NCBI GenBank assembly: GCA_029865515.1
Contig: JAOUGQ010000046.1
Coordinates: forward strand, 1-15,775
DNA: 15,775 nt
Direction: 5' to 3'
DNA from: Nitrospirota bacterium
GTDB lineage: Bacteria; Nitrospirota; Nitrospiria; Nitrospirales; UBA8639
A model generated the notes under the pieces. The model did no database searches and was not told the origin of the DNA. It worked only from the letters and a program-made list of their open reading frames with translations. Shown here piece by piece: positions 6,495 to 13,099 of the stretch. The number at the start of each line of letters is the position of its first letter. Within the stretch, counting starts at the first letter, position 1. The translations under genes were made by a program, and so were the position numbers.

Positions 6495-7315
6495 CCTTCA
6501 CATGAGGAACATAGGCCCGTCAAGGCTTGAATCACGCGTTGATGACAGTCTTGAGTGCTCCCAACCAATCCGTGAAGATTGCGAAAATTGTTGAGTCCAT
6601 ATTGAATGGGATTTCCATGGATATCGGTAAAGCATCCTCCCGCTCCTCGCAAGATGGCTTCAGGCGCACAGGCATCCCATGCCTTGGTATAGGGACTGGG
6701 CTCAATGTAAACGTCGGCTCTCCCTTGGGCAATGTGCGCAATTTTCAGCCCCACACTCCCCATGCGTTGCTCATCGTGGATGGGCAATAATTCTTGAATA
6801 GTAGAAAGGACCGGGGATCGATGGGAACGAGAAGCCACGAGTGAAATATTGGGGGGATGTTGGGATTGGAGAGCTTTGAGGCTCTGGCGGATGCCATTGT
6901 GTTCTACCCAGGCCGCCTCATCTGTCAGTCCGACATAGAGGCAGTCGCGGGTAGGCCAATAGACGACACCAAGCTTGGAGCGTGCATCGATGGTGAGCCC
7001 GATCATGATCGAAAACTCACCGTTGCGCGAAATAAATTCCTTTGTCCCATCCAGAGGGTCTACGTACCAGACCCGGCCCTTTGTCAGGGAGCCGGCAGGG
7101 AGGGGGCTTTCCTCCGCTACGATGGTATCCTGTGTGAAATGAGTGTGTAATCCATCCACGATGATGGCGTTGGCCTGTTGATCGGCCTGTGTAACGGGAT
7201 CGTTGATGTCTTTGTACGCGACCGCAAAATCTTCTTGATAAATTTTCATCATGACCTCTCCCGCCCTCCGGGCCAGGGTAGAGGCAATTTCGATTTCATG
7301 AGACAAATCTGTCAT
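6491..7315 (-). CDS. cysQ: 3'(2'),5'-bisphosphate nucleotidase, CysQ/inositol monophosphatase family
   Basis: CysQ removes the 3'-phosphate from adenosine 3',5'-bisphosphate (PAP), the by-product of sulfate activation and of phosphopantetheine transfer. The 274 residues carry the family's metal-binding motifs in order: VAEESP (66-71), WYVDPLDGTKEF (83-94, with Asp86 and Asp89 as metal ligands) and WDACAPEAIL (213-222, Asp214). DPLDGTKEFI rather than DPIDGT is characteristic of CysQ/Hal2-type enzymes over plain inositol monophosphatases. A GGAGG lies at good spacing before the ATG (CTGGAGGGCATAATG). The gene is divergent from the membrane protein gene at 7408. It is probably on its own transcript or reads into trmFO. 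Substrate specificity is inferred from the motifs. Confidence 0.9.
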   Translation of the reverse strand: MTDLSHEIEIASTLARRAGEVMMKIYQEDFAVAYKDINDPVTQADQQANAIIVDGLHTHFTQDTIVAEESPLPAGSLTKGRVWYVDPLDGTKEFISRNGEFSIMIGLTIDARSKLGVVYWPTRDCLYVGLTDEAAWVEHNGIRQSLKALQSQHPPNISLVASRSHRSPVLSTIQELLPIHDEQRMGSVGLKIAHIAQGRADVYIEPSPYTKAWDACAPEAILRGAGGCFTDIHGNPIQYGLNNFRNLHGLVGSTQDCHQRVIQALTGLCSSCEG

Positions 7316-7339
7316 TATGCCCTCCAGCGAAAGAATGTG

Positions 7340-7361
7340 ATCCCCTGGACCGATAGGGGAT
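7340..7361. repeat. Inverted repeat in cysQ/7408 divergent intergenic region
   Basis: ATCCCCT (7340-7346) and AGGGGAT (7355-7361) form a perfect 7-bp inverted repeat around an 8-nt centre, in the 92-bp space between the divergent genes. It could be a dyad operator or a hairpin in the cysQ leader. No known regulator consensus is recognised. Confidence 0.35.
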
Positions 7362-7407
7362 GAGAGGGTAAAAAGAAGTTTTTTCTAACATCCCAGGTGT
7401 AAGACCC

Positions 7408-7887
7408 ATGCTGCGGATTGCCATTTTCCTGTTGTTATTAATCATGATTTTGGTGGCGGCGTATTTGCCGAAATTTCGTCGTGCCCTGGGAATGACGCTG
7501 ATGGTCCTGTTGGGAGCCATCGGGGTCATCATTTGGGAGGATACCAGAGAACGGGAGATGGCATTCCAGCGGATTCCTATTAGCCAGGCTCAACTTTCCC
7601 ACATGCAGGTTCGACCTGGGCTGAACTCCCGGTCGTTTGTGGTCACTGGCCGTCTTCAGAATGCTAATCAGACTTTTATCATGCATTCTGTCACCCTCCA
7701 GGCGACGCTTGAGGATTGTCATGCTACAGAATGTGAAATTGTCGGACAGGAGAAAGTTGAACTTTCGTTAGAAATTCCTCCTAACCAAGCGAGAGATTTT
7801 TCCATGACCATCCCCTTTCCCACGATGCCGAAAATTATTGGAGAGCCTACTTGGCAATATGAAATTTTGAGAGTAAGAGCCCGCTAA
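7408..7887 (+). CDS. Small membrane protein with two N-terminal helices and an extracytoplasmic domain
   Basis: I do not recognise a named family. The 159-residue protein begins with two hydrophobic segments, about residues 3-20 and 27-43, joined by a short basic turn (PKFRR), so both ends should lie on the same side. The remaining 115 residues are soluble, beta-rich and contain a pattern like FxLyD/late-embryogenesis-type beta-sandwich domains (SFVVTGRLQNANQ, then HSVTLQATLEDC, then LEIPPNQARDFSMTIPFP). Two cysteines, Cys104 and Cys109, sit close together and could form a disulfide if that domain is periplasmic, but the positive-inside pattern leaves the side unresolved. It starts at ATG 7408 after a weak AGGTG. 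It is flanked by the divergent cysQ gene and by a long spacer before the oxidoreductase operon, so context gives no clear role. Confidence 0.75.
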   Translation: MLRIAIFLLLLIMILVAAYLPKFRRALGMTLMVLLGAIGVIIWEDTREREMAFQRIPISQAQLSHMQVRPGLNSRSFVVTGRLQNANQTFIMHSVTLQATLEDCHATECEIVGQEKVELSLEIPPNQARDFSMTIPFPTMPKIIGEPTWQYEILRVRAR

Positions 7888-8037
7888 TTGATCTTGAATT
7901 GCATGCTGTGGGCGAATCCTTTTGAACTGCCAATTCCTTGTCCTGACGTCAGATTTTTTTCCTCTAAAAATGCCGATTGAGTTTTTTGAGGGATGTTTTG
8001 TGAGAAATCCATTTTCCCGCCACTATGAATTATCAAA

Positions 8038-8067
8038 TTGACAATATTTACGGGGCCTTCTTATACT
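8038..8067 (+). promoter_or_regulatory. Near-consensus sigma70 promoter for the oxidoreductase operon
   Basis: TTGACA at 8038-8043 is a perfect -35. After an 18-nt spacer comes TATACT at 8062-8067, five of six matches to TATAAT. Transcription would begin around 8074-8076, leaving an untranslated leader of about 170 nt before the ATG at 8247. A strong promoter fits a central carbon-fixation enzyme. The prediction is from sequence only. Confidence 0.6.
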
Positions 8068-8122
8068 GACGGTCTTATAAAGAATATTATTTTTATAGGC
8101 CCAAAGACTCATAGATCTTTTC

Positions 8123-8162
8123 TCGAAAAGTCCAAGATTTTGGACAGCTGGGTCTTTTTCGA
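8123..8162 (+). promoter_or_regulatory. Hairpin in the oxidoreductase operon leader
   Basis: GTCCAA (8130-8135), loop GATT, and TTGGAC (8140-8145) form a 6-bp stem. An outer 7-bp pairing, TCGAAAA (8123-8129) with TTTTCGA (8156-8162), encloses it with a 10-nt bulge on the 3' side. CAAGAT (8133-8138) can instead pair with ATCTTG (8162-8167), so alternative folds exist. It could be a leader RNA element or, as DNA, a dyad operator just downstream of the promoter. No known riboswitch class is recognised. Confidence 0.35.
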
Positions 8163-8246
8163 TCTTGAGAATTGCTTGCTGTCTTCTTACAGTAGATAGA
8201 TGGAGGGGGGTATTGTGCAATTTTTTAAATGGAGACATAAGGTACG

Positions 8247-8858
8247 ATGACAACTTCTTATAAGGTAATGCCAGGCCCCGAACATTTTTTGCCACCGTCG
8301 GCAGCCTCGATGGGGATTCGACTTCCAGATCCTGGGCAAGCACACATTCACGGTACCATTGTTTCTGAAGAAGAAGCGATGGAGCAGGCAGCCAGGCAGT
8401 TTCTTTCGGCCAAAGTACCTACGATCTTTCCGGGACCATTGGTGCTGTGGGCTTGGAATGACAAAGCTGCCAAGAAAGCCAAAGCAATCCGCTACTTGTA
8501 TGAAACAATTAAAGAATCCGTGGATTCATCCCAGCATGCCATGCTTATTCCCATGCCGGACTATCGACCGAAGTATCCCAAGATTAATCCTGAAATTGAA
8601 ATCAACCCGAACCATCCAAATTTGACGATTTGGCATAATAAAATTGATGCCTGCATGTTTGTGGGTGTGCATTGTCATCAGGCTAATCTCTCTCTCAAAA
8701 TCATACGTGGTGGAACCAATTGTTACACGATTGCCATGTGTGCTCAAGCCGGCCATGAAGATGCCATGCTCTCTTTTCGTGATGCGACAGCCGAAAAAAT
8801 ACTCAGATTGGCAGATTGGGTGAAGAAGTTGAAGGGGTCGGTTGCCCCTCCGGCGTAA
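8247..8858 (+). CDS. Accessory (epsilon-like) subunit of the 2-oxoacid:ferredoxin oxidoreductase
   Basis: This 203-residue cytoplasmic protein heads the oxidoreductase gene set and is probably its small extra subunit, as found in the five-gene por/for clusters of Hydrogenobacter and Nitrospira. From memory, such proteins are often labelled carbon monoxide dehydrogenase beta / acetyl-CoA synthase epsilon family. The segment PGPLVLWAWNDKAAKKAKAI (62-81) would fit the start of a Rossmann-like domain. The second half is Cys/His-rich: Cys136, His142, Cys143, His144, Cys159, Cys165 and His170, within GVHCHQANL and GGTNCYTIAMCAQAGH. These residues could bind a metal or cluster, but they do not form a standard ferredoxin motif. 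A ribosome site AAGGT precedes ATG 8247. It is separated from the alpha gene by 161 bp, an unusually long gap for this operon. Subunit assignment is by context and resemblance, not catalytic residues. Confidence 0.7.
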   Translation: MTTSYKVMPGPEHFLPPSAASMGIRLPDPGQAHIHGTIVSEEEAMEQAARQFLSAKVPTIFPGPLVLWAWNDKAAKKAKAIRYLYETIKESVDSSQHAMLIPMPDYRPKYPKINPEIEINPNHPNLTIWHNKIDACMFVGVHCHQANLSLKIIRGGTNCYTIAMCAQAGHEDAMLSFRDATAEKILRLADWVKKLKGSVAPPA

Positions 8859-8874
8859 TGGTTCCTGGTTCCTA

Positions 8875-8887
8875 TATAATATATAAT
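8875..8887 (+). promoter_or_regulatory. Tandem TATAAT boxes upstream of the alpha subunit gene
   Basis: Two exact TATAAT hexamers occur at 8875-8880 and 8882-8887, in an AT-rich gap after the epsilon-like gene. No good -35 sits at the right distance from either (GGCGTA and TGGTTC occupy those places), so this is at best a weak or activator-dependent internal promoter for the alpha to delta genes. Confidence 0.25.
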
Positions 8888-9019
8888 GAAACTCCCCCAT
8901 TAGGGGTTGGTGGTAAATTTAAAGATTTAATAAACCCTCATCATCAATCATAATTTTGCAAGGCATATATCAAGAAATCAGACGTATCTCACCCTGAAGC
9001 ACACAAAGGAGGTCAAATC

Positions 9020-10231
9020 ATGGCCGCTCAAGCTTCTTTCATAGGACAAAAAAACAAAAAAGGGCAGGTCTATTCCGACCCCTGGCATATGATGAATGAG
9101 GCGCCAAGAACGCCTTCGTTCTTTACAGGAAGCGAGGTCATTAAGGAAGCTGTACGTCGAGCCTCCTGTGACATGATGGTTGCGTATCCCATTACCCCTC
9201 AAAGTGAAGCGGCTGCCTTGTGCGGAGAGCTTTTTGCCGAAGGCTACATTGGCGATTACTTCCGGGGTGAGAGTGAATTTGCCGTCATGTCTCAATGTGC
9301 GGGAGCGGCTTTTGGTGGCGCCCGGGTATTTACCACCACGGCGGGACCCGGGACGATGCGGGCCATGGAAAATTTTCCGATGTGGGCTGGAGCCCGGTTG
9401 CCCATTCAGATGATTGTGACCTGCCGGGGCATCAACTCTCCGCTCTCCATTCAACCGGATACTCTGGAAATATCTTATTTAATGCAAACGGGTATGCTGG
9501 TGTGGCATGCAGAAACTGCCCAGGATTTTTATGACTGGATCCTCAAGGGGTACATGGTATCGGAAGAACCTGATGTCCATTTGCCACTGGCCTTATGCTG
9601 CGATGGATTTTTTGTGACCCATACCAAAGATATGGTTGATTTGACTCCTGTTGATATGTGTTTGCCACCGTATGATCCTTATCGGTCACCGGTTCCCTGT
9701 ATGGATATGGAATGTCCTCCGGTTCGCATGATGAGGGATCCTTTCGTGATGAAAAGCAACTATATTAGCTATGCCACCCATGCGAGCTGGCAGCAAGAGG
9801 TGTGGGCAGCTGTTGAGCGGTCGCGGAAGCACACCATCCGCTGGATGGATGGATTGATTGAGACTGAAAATACGGATGCCGATGTGATTGTGGTGGCTTC
9901 GGGAACGGCGGTTTCTCAAAGCCGAGAAGCCGTGGCGATGTTGGAAGAGGAGGGTATTCGTGTTGGCTTGGTGAAGGTGAAAACCTTGCGCCCGTGGCCT
10001 GGAGAGGAGATCAGGGAGGCCACAAAACACGCGAAGCATATTATTGTTCCTGAATTTAATGTCATTGGATGGTTGGCCCGTGAAGTCAGCGCGACGGTTC
10101 AGAATAACGAACGGATTCATGCGGGTCCTCATGTGTGCGGTGGGATGACGATGCCTCCAGAAATTATTGTTGCGGAGATCAAAACCGTCCTGGGGATCAA
10201 GGCACCTTCGTTGGCTGGACGTGGAGGTTGA
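9020..10231 (+). CDS. porA: 2-oxoacid (pyruvate or 2-oxoglutarate):ferredoxin oxidoreductase, alpha subunit
   Basis: The alpha chain carries the thiamine-side pyrimidine domain and the substrate pocket of the ferredoxin-dependent 2-oxoacid oxidoreductase. In autotrophs that use the reductive TCA cycle it runs in the carboxylating direction. The 403 residues show the hallmark YPITPQSE (56-63), ESEFAVMSQCAGAAFGGAR (84-102, with the conserved Glu) and TTTAGPG (105-111). A transketolase-C-like domain from about 284 (DADVIVVASGTAVSQSREAV) ends in LRPWP. The first 35 or so residues form a polar extension (IGQKNKKGQVYSDPWHM) before the usual FTGSEVIKEA opening. A perfect Shine-Dalgarno AAAGGAGGT (9005-9013) fixes the ATG at 9020. 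The beta gene follows after 64 bp. Choice between pyruvate and 2-oxoglutarate cannot be made from motifs alone; forA/korA would be the alternative name. Confidence 0.9.
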   Translation: MAAQASFIGQKNKKGQVYSDPWHMMNEAPRTPSFFTGSEVIKEAVRRASCDMMVAYPITPQSEAAALCGELFAEGYIGDYFRGESEFAVMSQCAGAAFGGARVFTTTAGPGTMRAMENFPMWAGARLPIQMIVTCRGINSPLSIQPDTLEISYLMQTGMLVWHAETAQDFYDWILKGYMVSEEPDVHLPLALCCDGFFVTHTKDMVDLTPVDMCLPPYDPYRSPVPCMDMECPPVRMMRDPFVMKSNYISYATHASWQQEVWAAVERSRKHTIRWMDGLIETENTDADVIVVASGTAVSQSREAVAMLEEEGIRVGLVKVKTLRPWPGEEIREATKHAKHIIVPEFNVIGWLAREVSATVQNNERIHAGPHVCGGMTMPPEIIVAEIKTVLGIKAPSLAGRGG

Positions 10232-10295
10232 TGCCGGGTAAGGAATTCTGTGAGGGTATGGCTCTCGAACAGATAACGTATATAAGGAGAAGCTC

Positions 10296-11204
10296 ATGAG
10301 TAAAGAACGAATAAAGATCGCGGAAGAGTTATTTGACATCATGCCTGCTGAGTATCAGGATTTGGTCAAGCGGGCGACGTATGGGAATGAACAACGAGGA
10401 TGGAAAGATATCGGTAATGCCAAGGAACTGATTGAAGAACATTCTCTGTGCGCCGGATGCCCGGAGTCCATGGCCTTTCGCTATATCCTCGCGTCGTTAC
10501 CTAATCCTGAGGATACGGTCATGGTCGGGTCCACGGGATGTACCAGTTTGGTTTTCCCCCACGTAGCGGTTCACAATATCCACTCATTGTTTGGCAATCA
10601 AAATGCCATTGCGTCTGGATTGAAGCGCGCGTTGACGGTTCGGTTCCCTGACCGGCCAAAAGACGTGGTGGTGCTGGCCGGAGACGGGGCGACGGTGGAT
10701 ATTGGATTAGACATGACCTTGCAGGCGTGGTTCCGTCAGGAAAAATTTACCACCATCTGTTTTGATAACGAACTGTATGCCAATACGGGTGGTCAAGAGA
10801 GCGGGCTTATGCAAAAAGGGTTTGTCGCCAAGATGGCACCGGTAGGAAAGACATTTGAAAAAGTCCGCCTTCCAGAAATTGCCAGAGAATCCGGTTGCCA
10901 TTATGTGGTGAATTGCACGGTCAGCAAACCAAATCTCATTGAAAAAGTGATTAAAAATGCGGTTCATATTGCTCGAGAAATCGGACCTACCTATCTGCAG
11001 CTTTACACGCCATGTATTCTGGAGATCGGGAAAAACAGTATGGAAGGCTTGCAGGAAATGCGGGATTCTGAAAAGCCGACGGAACGGTTTGCCTATAAAG
11101 AATATGTGAGCGAACCGGCTAAGGAATTGTTGGCTGAATTAGCAGCGAAGGAAAAGGAAAGAAAAGCCGAAGCTAAAAAGCAACTCGCCGGCCAAACGGC
11201 ATAA
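10296..11204 (+). CDS. porB: 2-oxoacid:ferredoxin oxidoreductase, beta subunit (TPP and [4Fe-4S] binding)
   Basis: The beta chain binds the diphosphate of thiamine pyrophosphate and a proximal [4Fe-4S] cluster, passing electrons towards the delta ferredoxin subunit. In 302 residues it has the cluster ligands expected of the family: Cys52 and Cys55 (LCAGCPE), Cys82 (GSTGCTSL) and Cys240 (LYTPC). The TPP motif starts at GDGATVDIGLD (129-139) and closes with CFDNELYANTGGQ (155-167). The C-terminus (about 255-302) is a charged, helix-prone Lys/Glu/Ala tail (LAELAAKEKERKAEAKK), longer than in many relatives. AAGGAG at 10284-10289 gives a good start. The gamma gene follows after 29 bp with its own ribosome site. 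Confidence 0.92.
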   Translation: MSKERIKIAEELFDIMPAEYQDLVKRATYGNEQRGWKDIGNAKELIEEHSLCAGCPESMAFRYILASLPNPEDTVMVGSTGCTSLVFPHVAVHNIHSLFGNQNAIASGLKRALTVRFPDRPKDVVVLAGDGATVDIGLDMTLQAWFRQEKFTTICFDNELYANTGGQESGLMQKGFVAKMAPVGKTFEKVRLPEIARESGCHYVVNCTVSKPNLIEKVIKNAVHIAREIGPTYLQLYTPCILEIGKNSMEGLQEMRDSEKPTERFAYKEYVSEPAKELLAELAAKEKERKAEAKKQLAGQTA

Positions 11205-11233
11205 GCGGCGGGACATGTGAGAGGAGCTATCCC

Positions 11234-11938
11234 ATGATTTTACGTCGAATCAATATCCGAATGTCAGGACTGGGAGGACAGGGCGCTGTGACTGCGGCCC
11301 ATGTCATGGCCATGGCGGCATCCAAAGATGGAAAGTTCGCCATTTCGAACCCGTTCTTTGGCGCCGAAAAACGTATGGCACCAGCCGAGAGTTATTGCCG
11401 AATAGGACTGAGAAAAATTTACGACCGTGGCGAACTCGTGTTTCCAGATGTGATTCAAGTGTTTCACCCTCAAGTCATTACGATGGGGAAGAGTTACACG
11501 ATGCCGTTTTACTCAGGGATTAAAGAGGGTGGGCTGGTGATCATTAATACCGATATGCCCCTCTTATCCGATGAAGATGTGAAGCGACTCAAAGATTTGA
11601 ATGTGGCAGTCTTTAACATTCCAGGGACCAATATTGCCATGGAGGTAGCAGGAACTGAGTTGGCAACGAACATGACCATGATTGGTTCTGTGGCCGGGAT
11701 CACCAAGTGTGTATCCATGAATGCCTTGGACTTGGCCTTGCAGGAACGATTTGGGAAAAAATTCGTCGCATCTGGTGGTACGGCGACCCTGGACGAAGCC
11801 ATTAAGAAAAAGTTTGCTAAGAAAGAAATGTTGTTAAAAAAGAATCTCGATACGGTGGCCAGATCGTATGAGATCGCCGCGGAATGGGCGGAAAAAAATC
11901 ACGTCGAATTGATGGTCGGAGAAGCGGCTGCCGCTTAA
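11234..11938 (+). CDS. porG: 2-oxoacid:ferredoxin oxidoreductase, gamma subunit
   Basis: The gamma chain corresponds to the small domain that closes over coenzyme A in single-chain pyruvate:ferredoxin oxidoreductases. The 234 residues start with the family signature RMSGLGGQGAVTAAHVMA (9-26). FFGAEKRMAPAESYCRIG follows (positions about 42-59), the equivalent of the usual YGPEARGG region. The last 50 residues are basic and helical (EAIKKKFAKKEMLLKKNL) and extend past the core fold. A strong GAGGAG (11221-11226) precedes ATG 11234. It lies between the beta and delta genes in the operon and belongs to the same complex. Confidence 0.9.
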   Translation: MILRRINIRMSGLGGQGAVTAAHVMAMAASKDGKFAISNPFFGAEKRMAPAESYCRIGLRKIYDRGELVFPDVIQVFHPQVITMGKSYTMPFYSGIKEGGLVIINTDMPLLSDEDVKRLKDLNVAVFNIPGTNIAMEVAGTELATNMTMIGSVAGITKCVSMNALDLALQERFGKKFVASGGTATLDEAIKKKFAKKEMLLKKNLDTVARSYEIAAEWAEKNHVELMVGEAAAA

Positions 11939-11969
11939 TACTGAGAACCTCAGCGAAGGAAAGAGATAG

Positions 11970-12248
11970 ATGTATAATGTTGCCCAAGTGACGGATGAAA
12001 AGTGTGTGGCGAAAAAAGGCTGTCGGCTCTGCATCATGTATTGTCCGGAAGCCAATTGTTTGGACCTCAATCCTGACAAAATGGTGGCGGAAGTGCATAT
12101 TGAACGGTGCAAAGGGTGCGAGTTGTGTAAAGTGGTGTGTGACGCCGCCAAGCATCAGGCGATTGAAATGGTCGCTGTGAGTTCAGATGGGACCTTAATG
12201 GAAAAGGCGGGAGAAGCTGCGGCCTTGGGCCAAGCCTATCAAGGGTAA
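11970..12248 (+). CDS. porD: 2-oxoacid:ferredoxin oxidoreductase, delta subunit (2x[4Fe-4S] ferredoxin)
   Basis: This 92-residue ferredoxin-like subunit would pass electrons between the beta-chain cluster and soluble ferredoxin. The second cluster motif is textbook: Cys47-x2-Cys50-x2-Cys53-x3-Cys57, though followed by Asp instead of the usual Pro. The first half has Cys12, Cys18, Cys21, Cys25-Pro and Cys30, so the first spacing is C-x5-C-x2-C-x3-CP rather than C-x2-C-x2-C-x3-CP. From memory, this insertion (CVAKKGC) also appears in delta subunits of the autotrophic five-gene clusters. The last 20 residues (GEAAALGQAYQG) are small and uncharged. A ribosome site GAAGGAAAGAG precedes the ATG. 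It is the last gene before the strong terminator at 12261-12308. Confidence 0.9.
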   Translation: MYNVAQVTDEKCVAKKGCRLCIMYCPEANCLDLNPDKMVAEVHIERCKGCELCKVVCDAAKHQAIEMVAVSSDGTLMEKAGEAAALGQAYQG

Positions 12249-12260
12249 CTCCCAAAGACA

Positions 12261-12308
12261 AAAAGCCCTACGATCTTCAGTCTCGTGATTGGTCGTAGGG
12301 CTTTTTTT
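12261..12308 (+). terminator. Intrinsic terminator of the oxidoreductase operon
   Basis: AAAAGCCCTACGA (12261-12273) and TCGTAGGGCTTTT (12293-12305) make a perfect 13-bp stem around a 19-nt loop, and the T-run continues to 12308. It begins 12 bp after the delta stop codon. The A-run on the 5' arm means it could also act weakly on the opposite strand. Confidence 0.92.
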
Positions 12309-12368
12309 ATTTGTCTGGCAGGAACCCATCATCATCAATGGAAGAACAGGACTTAGGAATACAATCAA

Positions 12369-12632
12369 ATGACTAGTGAATTGAAACAGCATGTGCAGAC
12401 CTTGACCGAACAGATGGAGAACTTTCATCACGCGTTAGAAACCAAAGCCCGTGAAATTGAAATCAGTGGGGGAGACCCGGAAATCGTCGGTAAACTCATC
12501 AAGGGTGCCGATGCCATGAAAGACAGCGCCAATATCTATTTGTCTTGGGCCCGCCACTACGTGAACTTATCGGATGGGGGCGCATCGGAGGCGGATGAAG
12601 GAGAAGAGGATTCAGACGATTTTCAATTTTAA
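12369..12632 (+). CDS. Small acidic helical protein of unknown function
   Basis: I do not recognise this 87-residue protein. Residues 1-60 look helical and amphipathic (LKQHVQTLTEQMENFHHALE, then EIVGKLIKGADAMKDSANIY), with an aromatic stretch LSWARHYVNL. The last 14 residues are strongly acidic (EADEGEEDSDDFQF, eight acidic residues). There are no cysteines, no signal peptide and no membrane segment, so it should be cytoplasmic. A weak AGGA lies about 11 nt upstream of ATG 12369. The gene stands alone: the oxidoreductase terminator ends 60 bp before it, and a tRNA with its own promoter and terminator follows. Coding character is supported by the clean amphipathic pattern and good codon use, but function is open. 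Confidence 0.7.
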   Translation: MTSELKQHVQTLTEQMENFHHALETKAREIEISGGDPEIVGKLIKGADAMKDSANIYLSWARHYVNLSDGGASEADEGEEDSDDFQF

Positions 12633-12665
12633 CCCGTCAAAAGACCCAAAACATTTCCCCGGTTC

Positions 12666-12694
12666 TTGAAGAAAACAAGCAGTCCGGCTATGAT
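12666..12694 (+). promoter_or_regulatory. Putative sigma70 promoter for tRNA-Asn
   Basis: TTGAAG (12666-12671), a 17-nt spacer and TATGAT (12689-12694) lie upstream of the tRNA. A start near 12701 would give a 5' leader of about 32 nt for RNase P to remove. Four of six -35 bases and five of six -10 bases match consensus. Confidence 0.45.
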
Positions 12695-12732
12695 CATCTG
12701 AAAGAGAAAAACACGTTCGTTACTATATTCGT

Positions 12733-12808
12733 TCCTCGGTAGCTCAGTTGGTAGAGCGTTCGGCTGTTAACCGAATGGTCGCAGGTTCGAGTCCTGCCCG
12801 AGGAGCCA
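12733..12808 (+). tRNA. tRNA-Asn (anticodon GTT), CCA encoded
   Basis: The 76-nt cloverleaf is complete. Acceptor stem TCCTCGG (12733-12739) pairs with CCGAGGA (12798-12804), with discriminator G and an encoded CCA at 12806-12808. The D-arm contains AGCTCAGTTGGTAGAGC. The anticodon stem TTCGG/CCGAA encloses CTGTTAA, with anticodon GTT at 12766-12768. The T-arm is GCAGG-TTCGAGT-CCTGC (12781-12797). GTT reads AAC and AAU, and G at position 73 fits asparagine identity. Confidence 0.97.
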
Positions 12809-12816
12809 AATTCAAC

Positions 12817-12854
12817 AAAGCCCTTTGCAAGTAATCTTGCAAAGGGCTTTTCTG
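12817..12854 (+). terminator. Intrinsic terminator after tRNA-Asn
   Basis: AAAGCCCTTTGCAAG (12817-12831) and CTTGCAAAGGGCTTT (12836-12850) form a perfect 15-bp stem with a TAAT tetraloop, followed by TTCT. It begins 8 bp after the tRNA CCA end. Confidence 0.9.
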
Positions 12855-13099
12855 TTGCCAGGGAACGGGCGATCCAGTGAAAAGGGAGATTGATAATCCT
12901 TCATTTCATCGAAAAAGGTTGTCTTCTTCAGTCCCTGAGCGTTCAATCAATAATTGTGAGTGTAGGGCTTACTCGGAGAAAATTGAGAATTCGGAAATAA
13001 GGTGTTGTCTTTATTGAATAGTTTTTGCATGATGGGCCGTGAATCTAAAAAACTTGGCAGGCAAACGGAAGCAATTCTCCTCCCACCAAAGGAATCAGT

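Larger units (their letters stand above)
7888..8246. other. 358-bp intergenic region: promoter and leader of the oxidoreductase operon
   Basis: There is no credible gene here; a frame of about 106 codons on the minus strand runs through the region but lacks any family resemblance and a ribosome site. The AT-rich segment holds a near-consensus sigma70 promoter at 8038-8067, followed by a leader of about 170 nt with a hairpin around 8123-8162. No terminator for the 7408 gene is evident between 7888 and 8037. Confidence 0.6.

Noticed and set aside
8023..8343. Minus-strand frame of 106 codons upstream of the oxidoreductase operon
   Set aside because: It overlaps the start of the epsilon-like gene and the strong plus-strand promoter, with no recognisable motifs.
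9686..10342. Long minus-strand frame of 218 codons opposite the alpha subunit gene
   Set aside because: It is an antisense shadow of a well-supported gene with His/Arg-rich composition and no family resemblance.
4149..12808. Tyrosine recombinase plus tRNA-Asn as a genomic island with an attachment site
   Set aside because: The recombinase sits in the conserved trmFO-hslV context 7.6 kb from the tRNA, points away from it, and all six catalytic residues fit housekeeping Xer. No direct repeat of the tRNA 3' end was seen in the window.
12993..13035. Promoter TTGTCT-17-CATGAT upstream of the phosphodiesterase gene
   Set aside because: Both hexamers match only four of six consensus positions, too weak to list as a feature in AT-rich sequence.
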